Of a stretch of DNA of 64,000 nucleotides, positions 59,372 through 64,000 are shown one piece after another. The DNA comes from Woeseiaceae bacterium (GTDB lineage: Bacteria; Pseudomonadota; Gammaproteobacteria; Steroidobacterales; Woeseiaceae). The notes below the pieces were generated by a model. The model saw only the letters and a list, made by a program, of their open reading frames with translations. It made no database searches and was not told the DNA's origin. Both the position numbers and the translations under genes were made by a program. Within the stretch, counting starts at the first letter, position 1. Each line of letters opens with the position of its first letter. The stretch spans positions 45,206 through 109,205 of the forward strand of contig JANQPG010000001.1 of NCBI GenBank assembly GCA_028289545.1, read 5' to 3'.

Positions 59372-60371
59372 ACAGTTCGAGCGCGTCGAGTGTGCTGACG
59401 GGTTTGTCGCCGCGCACAATGTCGAGAATGCGCCGAACGTTGCGATACGCACGGGCTACCGACTGTGCATAGCGGCTCGCGGTCGGCTCGGCGCTCCACG
59501 CGTTGGGGACGCCGGCCGTACCGGTTCCGCGCCGCAAGCGCGTAACGGTTGTCAGCAACGCATCCGAACGATCGTAGAAGTCGCCATCCTGCGGGTAGCC
59601 GGTCGGCGCCTTTCGGCTGCTCGCGCGCGCCAGGCGTTCACACTGGGCGTCGATACCTTCGATCCAGTCGGCATAGGCATCGACGTAGCGAATGACCTCA
59701 TCCGGCGATGGATTCTTGACTTCGTGCATGGAGGCAATGTCCGGATTCCCCCAGCCGTCCAGGTCCGGTTCGATCGTGTGCATTCCCATGAGGGCACGTT
59801 CGTACAGGATGCGAAATACGCGCTGGGCATAAGTCGCGTCCAGCTCGTCGACGCCGGCGATGGCCCGAAGAAAAACGCCGTCGACGACGTCGGCGGGCGA
59901 TGCATCTCCCGGCTCGAGGTCCTCGAACAACGTGGCCGCGGCGCCACGGTCCGCGGCCCAGCCCAGTGCAACCATGAGCTTGCGCTCGAGCATACCGCCT
60001 TTGTAGCGCTGCAAATCCATAAAAGCCGGCTGTCGGCTCGACCAGCCGTCGAGCACTTCGGCGACGACGTCGCTCAGCAGTTGGCCGCTGTCCTCGAGAC
60101 TCGCGGCGCCGTAGGCGTACGAGAACTCCCACGGTTTCGATACCGGCAGCGGTATCAGCGCATCCTGCCATTCTCCGGTAACGTCGGCGTCGCTGATCAA
60201 GAGCGTCAGCGCGTCGTGTACGGCAGCGGCCCGTGTGAGGCAAGGGTCGTTCCAGCCGGAGGCGTTCGGCGCAGGGGAGAGTGACACCGCCATTGCGCGC
60301 GCCCTGCCGGTCATCGCGAACGGCGCGGCAATACCAGCGATCAGCAGTGCAAGCGTTTCCCGGCGGTTCAT
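59370..60371 (-). CDS. Exported protein of unknown function
   Basis: A 333-residue protein with a Tat-like or Sec signal (MNRRETLALLIAGIAAPFAMTGRARA). I do not recognise the family. It is helix-rich, with PLPVSKPWEFSYAYGAASLEDSGQLLSDVV and a central FEDLEPGDASPADVVDGVFL; Cys are scarce and no enzyme motif is visible. ATG 60371 overlaps the stop of the upstream unknown gene (ATGA), so the two are coupled. Its TAG stop abuts the inverted repeat of the 264-bp element and shares two bases with it. Confidence 0.65.
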   Translation of the reverse strand: MNRRETLALLIAGIAAPFAMTGRARAMAVSLSPAPNASGWNDPCLTRAAAVHDALTLLISDADVTGEWQDALIPLPVSKPWEFSYAYGAASLEDSGQLLSDVVAEVLDGWSSRQPAFMDLQRYKGGMLERKLMVALGWAADRGAAATLFEDLEPGDASPADVVDGVFLRAIAGVDELDATYAQRVFRILYERALMGMHTIEPDLDGWGNPDIASMHEVKNPSPDEVIRYVDAYADWIEGIDAQCERLARASSRKAPTGYPQDGDFYDRSDALLTTVTRLRRGTGTAGVPNAWSAEPTASRYAQSVARAYRNVRRILDIVRGDKPVSTLDALEL

Positions 60372-61270
60372 GACAAAGCCCTCTCGCGAAACGTCGGCTC
60401 TCCAATGTCGCCGTCCATGTACGCCTGCGCGGCTTCGTAGTAGTCGATACCCAGCGCGAGCGATACCCCCCATTGGCTAAGCTCGCCCGTCGGCGTTTCC
60501 CGGGCGTCTGCGAAGCGCTTTGCGTCCGGCCGCGCGCCGTTCTGGATGTCGACGGCGAGCGATATGTAGGGATCGTCCGGATCGTAGAAGTTCGGGTCGA
60601 CAATGTAGCGCTGCACGAGATTGTGATACGGCTGCGCTGCCATATCGGCGTAGCGCGCCGTGTCGAGATACACCGGATCGAGCGCCATGATGTACGCGCG
60701 GAGCTTGCTCTCGCTGTCGGCGCCGGGAGGGAAAAGCTGGTGCAGACCCAGCAGTTCCTGCAGCACGCGCGCACCAAACGCCGTTTCGACGAACCTCGAT
60801 TCGGCAGCATCCATGTCGGCTGCGAGCGGCACGACGTGCCGGAACGTCAGCGGATCGTATTTGGGGTCGCCTTCGGCGAGCGGCATGTGCCTGCGTTCGT
60901 GATACAGCGCAATGTCATGCATGATGCGGATGTCGGCCGGCGCTACTGCGTAGTCGTTGTCGTAGTATTCGGGCGCGAGCTGCCGGTACACGGGTTTGAA
61001 GTAGCCGTCAGCGGCGCGGTGCGAAAGCTGCGATAGCGCAATCGCGAGACGGCGGTCGGCAGTGCGTCTGTGCGTTGTCGAATCGGCGTCGCGAATGGCC
61101 GTCAGCGCTGGCGTGACGAGCGTCGCGCCGGCCCGTAGCACCGATCCCATGCGCATCAGCCGCGCATGCTCACGGCATACGCGCTTGGTGCGCCGGGTAA
61201 TGTTTGGCGACGCCTGCGCGAGCGCAGCGCAGTCATCGCCGTGAACTGCATGGCCAAAATACTCTGACAT
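60368..61270 (-). CDS. Protein of unknown function, coupled to 59370-60371
   Basis: A 300-residue soluble-looking protein starting at ATG 61270 behind GCGGGAGG. No signal peptide or transmembrane segment. It has a basic N-terminal third (RRTKRVCREHARLMRMGS) and a conserved-looking HDIALYHERRHMPLAEGDPKYDP, whose His/Glu content could bind metal, but I cannot place it in a family. It is followed by the exported unknown protein with a four-base overlap, suggesting that they work together. Confidence 0.65.
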   Translation of the reverse strand: MSEYFGHAVHGDDCAALAQASPNITRRTKRVCREHARLMRMGSVLRAGATLVTPALTAIRDADSTTHRRTADRRLAIALSQLSHRAADGYFKPVYRQLAPEYYDNDYAVAPADIRIMHDIALYHERRHMPLAEGDPKYDPLTFRHVVPLAADMDAAESRFVETAFGARVLQELLGLHQLFPPGADSESKLRAYIMALDPVYLDTARYADMAAQPYHNLVQRYIVDPNFYDPDDPYISLAVDIQNGARPDAKRFADARETPTGELSQWGVSLALGIDYYEAAQAYMDGDIGEPTFRERALS

Positions 61271-61507
61271 CGTATGCCTCCCGCGGGGTGAGCAATCGTA
61301 GAGGCGGGCGACAGTAGCACAGCTTTGCGGCCGCATTAAAAGCCGATATGAACATCGTTCGTGCAAGAGATGGTTACACGCGAACCCGATGCGCCGGATT
61401 TGCGGCGTTTTGTGCTGTGCGGTTTTTCGTTCTATTCTAGCGCCCGCTGCCTGGTGGTCCGGTCAGGCCGAGACACTGTCGCTGGTTGTATCCACGGGAG
61501 CATTCCT

Positions 61508-62632
61508 ATGCCATTTTGTTTGCGGCTCGCTGCTGCGAGTACACTCGTATTCTCACTTTTGTTCACCTCAACGGCGGGTGCCGGGGGCGAACTTGCGCTC
61601 AACCACGTCTGGTCACGCATGGCCGACATCTACGGTGAACCGGGTTCGGTCGAGTCGGCCGAGTTTTCACCAGACGGCAACTACATCGTCACGGGCAGCA
61701 AGTTCGATTTCACCGTTCGGCTGTTCCGCGTTTCCGACGGTTACGAGATGTGGATGCGAACCGTGCCCGACGAGATCGAACGTGTAGCGTTTACCGGCGA
61801 CGGCCAGCAGGTCGTGTCGGGGAGCGAAGATTTCATGCTGCGCGTATTCGACACGGCGAGCGGCGAAGTCGTCGCCGACCACAAACACGAAAACGGTATC
61901 GACGGTCTGGCGCTCTCGGTCGACGGCCGCTACATGGTCAGCGGCCAGGAGCGGGTCGACGGCGTTGGTCCGGCCCGGATCTTCGATACCCGCACGTGGA
62001 AGGTCGTTGAGACCATCGAGCATCCGGGAACCGTAAACGAGATCGATTTTTCCTCTGACGGCAAGTACATGGCAACGGTCGGCGACAAGTCGGCGCGGGT
62101 CTGGAACGTCGACGACTGGTCGCTGCACTGGGAAAGCAAGATCGACGAAGCCCCGCTCCTGGGCGACCTGCGGCACATCTACATCAACACGAAGTTCAGC
62201 CCGGACGGCAGCATGCTGGCGGTCGGTGGCACGCACGGCTTCGTTTATCTGTACGACGTCGACAGCGGCGAACTCCTGCGACGTTTCAACAAGTCGGGGC
62301 AGAAGACCGAGACCGTCGAGTGGACCAAGGACGGCCGGCACTTGCTGGTCGCGGGGCACGGCACGACGATCGACTTCTTCCGCACCGCGCAGCTTCTGGA
62401 TGACGAGATCAGCAACGATGCGCTGCCGTACGCCCTGCGCGCCAAAGTGACCGATGCACTGGAATACATGCACTTCAACCGTGCCGGGACATTGCTCACG
62501 ACAGCACATCAGGATGGCACGGTGCAGCTCTGGACCTTCATGTCGGACGACCCGACGATCAACTCGAGGCGACACGAGGAGATCCGCCGTCAGCAGAACG
62601 AGCGCGCGAGAGAAATCTACCAGCGGCAGTAG
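61508..62632 (+). CDS. Secreted WD40-type beta-propeller protein
   Basis: A 374-residue protein with a signal peptide (MPFCLRLAAASTLVFSLLFTSTAGAG) and about seven WD40-like blades, recognisable by repeated (A/F)SPDG stretches: AEFSPDGNYIVTGSKFDFTV, AFTGDGQQVVSGSEDFMLRV, DFSSDGKYMATVGDKSARVW, KFSPDGSMLAVGGTHGFVYL, FNRAGTLLTTAHQDGTVQLW. The C-terminus is a charged Arg/Gln/Glu-rich helix (RRHEEIRRQQNERAREIYQR). Beta-propellers of this kind are usually binding scaffolds. ATG 61508 is chosen as the signal-peptide start with GGGAGC upstream. It is divergent from the coupled unknown genes. Confidence 0.88.
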   Translation: MPFCLRLAAASTLVFSLLFTSTAGAGGELALNHVWSRMADIYGEPGSVESAEFSPDGNYIVTGSKFDFTVRLFRVSDGYEMWMRTVPDEIERVAFTGDGQQVVSGSEDFMLRVFDTASGEVVADHKHENGIDGLALSVDGRYMVSGQERVDGVGPARIFDTRTWKVVETIEHPGTVNEIDFSSDGKYMATVGDKSARVWNVDDWSLHWESKIDEAPLLGDLRHIYINTKFSPDGSMLAVGGTHGFVYLYDVDSGELLRRFNKSGQKTETVEWTKDGRHLLVAGHGTTIDFFRTAQLLDDEISNDALPYALRAKVTDALEYMHFNRAGTLLTTAHQDGTVQLWTFMSDDPTINSRRHEEIRRQQNERAREIYQRQ

Positions 62633-62647
62633 CCGCCAGTGAGTTCG

Positions 62648-63847
62648 CTATACGCGGTGCTTCCGGATCATCTCTTCGTCGAATTCGAGGCCGAGGCCCG
62701 GCCGCTCGGACACGACCGTATGGCCGTCGGCAACAGGGACGGAGGGCAACGACGGGTTGAAGTGTGAGCGCGCGCTGGGATAGACCTCCATGATCAGTCC
62801 GTTGTCGACCGATGCCATGGTTTGCATGGACATGTGCACGGTGCCGTGCGGGGCGACGGGCACGTGGAACGCGGAGGCGAGTGCCGCAATTTTTCGATAC
62901 TCCGTAATCCCGCCCGCCTTGACGACGTCGAGGTTCAGGATGTCGGCCGAGCCGGCGGTCAGGAGGTCGCGGGCGCCCCAGCGCGTGAACTCGTTTTCGC
63001 CGGCGACAATCGGCATGTCGAGCGCCTGCCGTACTTCCGCACAGCCTTCGAAGTCGTCGGGCATGACGGGTTCTTCGAACCAGTACGGCCGGTATTGCTC
63101 GACGGCGCGGCCGAGGCGAATCGCTTCGTACGCTTTGAGGCCGTTGTTCGCATCGAGCATGATGCCAATGTCGTCGCCGAGTGCTTTGCGCACGGCGGCG
63201 ACGCGCTCGACGTCTTCGCTTAAGCGTGCACCGGCCACCTTCATCTTGACGACCGTAAAACCTTCGTCGACGTAGCCTTCCATTTCGCTGACCAGATCGC
63301 GGATGCCTTTACCCTCCGCGTAGTAGCCGCCCGCCGCGTAAACCGGAATCCGGGTACGAAACGTGCCGAGGATTCTGTGCACGGGCAGGTTCAGCGCCTG
63401 GCCGATGATGTCCCATATGGCGACGTCGAGTGAACCCATGGCCTTGATGTAAATGCCCTTGGCAATCGACTTTCGGTTGTGCCGGTACATGCGGTCCCAA
63501 AGGCGCTCCGGTTCGAGGAGGTTCTGCCCCTTGAGACGATCGAACGCTTCGCCTTCGATGACCTCGCGCGGGGCTTTGGGTCGACTCCGCCCGACTATGC
63601 CCTGGTCGGTGTGCACCTCGAGGATGCTGTCGGTCGGAGGGCCGCCTCCGTAGCTGCGGATTGCGTTCCACTTGAGCGGAAGAGTGCCCGGGAAACGCAG
63701 ATCGATGAACTCGAGCCGGGCAATGCGAATGTGCCGCAATACGTCTTCCACGGCGTTTGTGTACTGCGGTAACGCGACCGCGGCAGCGCCGCCTGCGGCC
63801 GCAAACTTCAGTGCTTCGCGCCGTGTCATGAGTGATCTGGCAGCCAT
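62648..63847 (-). CDS. Tat-exported enolase-superfamily (mandelate racemase/muconate-lactonizing-like) protein
   Basis: A 399-residue protein with a twin-arginine signal (SLMTRREALKFAAAGGAAAV), unusual for this normally cytosolic superfamily. The catalytic barrel appears intact: KMKVAGA (KxK type), metal ligands in IMLDANNGL, YWFEEPVMP and IVAGENEFT, then PVAPHGTVHMS with a His near the position used by mandelate-racemase-type enzymes. Acid-sugar dehydratase or racemase activity outside the cytoplasm would be possible. The run of eight C residues just upstream on the plus strand supplies a G-rich ribosome site. Divergent from the partial gene at 63945. Confidence 0.88.
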   Translation of the reverse strand: MAARSLMTRREALKFAAAGGAAAVALPQYTNAVEDVLRHIRIARLEFIDLRFPGTLPLKWNAIRSYGGGPPTDSILEVHTDQGIVGRSRPKAPREVIEGEAFDRLKGQNLLEPERLWDRMYRHNRKSIAKGIYIKAMGSLDVAIWDIIGQALNLPVHRILGTFRTRIPVYAAGGYYAEGKGIRDLVSEMEGYVDEGFTVVKMKVAGARLSEDVERVAAVRKALGDDIGIMLDANNGLKAYEAIRLGRAVEQYRPYWFEEPVMPDDFEGCAEVRQALDMPIVAGENEFTRWGARDLLTAGSADILNLDVVKAGGITEYRKIAALASAFHVPVAPHGTVHMSMQTMASVDNGLIMEVYPSARSHFNPSLPSVPVADGHTVVSERPGLGLEFDEEMIRKHRV

Positions 63848-63887
63848 GGTGTCCCCCCCCGAGATGGTTGCATCGTGTTTACATTCG

Positions 63888-63920
63888 TTACAGAATATCC
63901 TAAGAATAGAATTACTGTAA
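63888..63920. promoter_or_regulatory. Inverted repeat between divergent genes
   Basis: TTACAG (63888-63893) and CTGTAA (63915-63920) form a perfect inverted repeat with 21 bp between arms, the same spacing as TTACAA/TTGTAA at 58987-59019. Both contain ATATCCTA between the arms, though at different offsets. It sits in the 97-bp AT-rich gap between the divergent genes at 63847 and 63945. Confidence 0.4.
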
Positions 63921-63944
63921 AAAATAATACAAGCAGGGGGAGCC

Positions 63945-64000
63945 GTGTCGTTGGGGCTACTTGCGGCTCTCGCAGCCGCGCCAATCGTTCTCGCGGGAGT
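63945..64000 (+). CDS. Start of a probable membrane protein (partial)
   Basis: GTG 63945 follows GGGGGAG at good spacing and opens MSLGLLAALAAAPIVLAGV, a fully hydrophobic N-terminus that runs off the window end after 18 complete codons. It could be a first transmembrane helix of a transporter (organic-acid permeases often start like this) or a signal peptide. Too short to classify. Confidence 0.5.
   Translation, partial: MSLGLLAALAAAPIVLAG

Overview
The window is high-GC DNA (by eye about 60%) with bacterial gene layout: short spacers, stop/start overlaps, strong Shine-Dalgarno sites. Two TonB-dependent receptors, Tat and lipoprotein signals, PhoD, SIMPL and BON-domain proteins, a GlcDEF glycolate oxidase and malate synthase G point to a Gram-negative, aerobic, heterotrophic proteobacterium. 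A gammaproteobacterium is likely (an inference; there is no rRNA or tRNA in the window). I saw no prophage, CRISPR array or tRNA.

Left third (1-22.4 kb). After the 3' end of a GH31 glycosidase comes a scattered but apparently co-regulated catabolic locus. The 10-bp palindrome TGTGATCACA, or a one-mismatch form, occurs in four promoter regions: before a TonB receptor (299), an aldehyde dehydrogenase (4504), an enolase-superfamily operon (8850) and an M24/amidohydrolase operon (14714). A GntR/FCD regulator at 3662-4375 is the obvious candidate to bind it. The two large operons encode an enolase-superfamily enzyme, an octopine/nopaline-type dehydrogenase, a DpaA (dipicolinate synthase A)-like protein, a hydantoinase-like and a cytosine-deaminase-like amidohydrolase, a metal-ligand-less M24 (creatinase/ectoine hydrolase-like) protein, an AtzA/SsnA-type amidohydrolase, a 4-OT tautomerase, an isochorismatase-glyoxalase fusion and PurU, followed by xylulokinase and xylose isomerase. 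I do not recognise this as any described pathway. It reads like uptake and stepwise dismantling of a nitrogen-containing cyclic or opine-like compound with release of one-carbon units, and is my main candidate for an undescribed system. A divergent Gfo/Idh-CobW-PhyH-like operon shares one of the operator regions.

Middle (22.4-44.7 kb). This part has a quinone oxidoreductase, a second TonB receptor, envelope and hypothetical proteins, a peroxiredoxin-like protein with a divergent HxlR regulator, a MocR regulator divergent from a small Cys-rich protein/DMT exporter/GST operon, an IclR regulator divergent from eda-kdgK (lower Entner-Doudoroff steps), glcDEF, a PhoD phosphatase and a HigBA toxin-antitoxin module.

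Right third (44.9-64 kb). A minus-strand operon encodes an exported argininosuccinate-lyase-like protein, a Tat-exported Gfo/Idh oxidoreductase and two sulfatases, opposite a DUF1080 (3-keto-glycoside hydrolase type) gene. It is followed by GlcG, a BON lipoprotein, glycerate 2-kinase, malate synthase G and an IorAB-type molybdenum hydroxylase. Then come a structured 264-bp element with 33-bp terminal inverted repeats (a 43-bp derivative lies at 5957), a translationally coupled pair of unrecognised genes, a secreted beta-propeller, and a Tat-exported enolase-superfamily protein divergent from the start of a probable membrane protein. Glycolate, glyoxylate and glycerate genes spread over the right half suggest that two-carbon acids are an important metabolic outlet.
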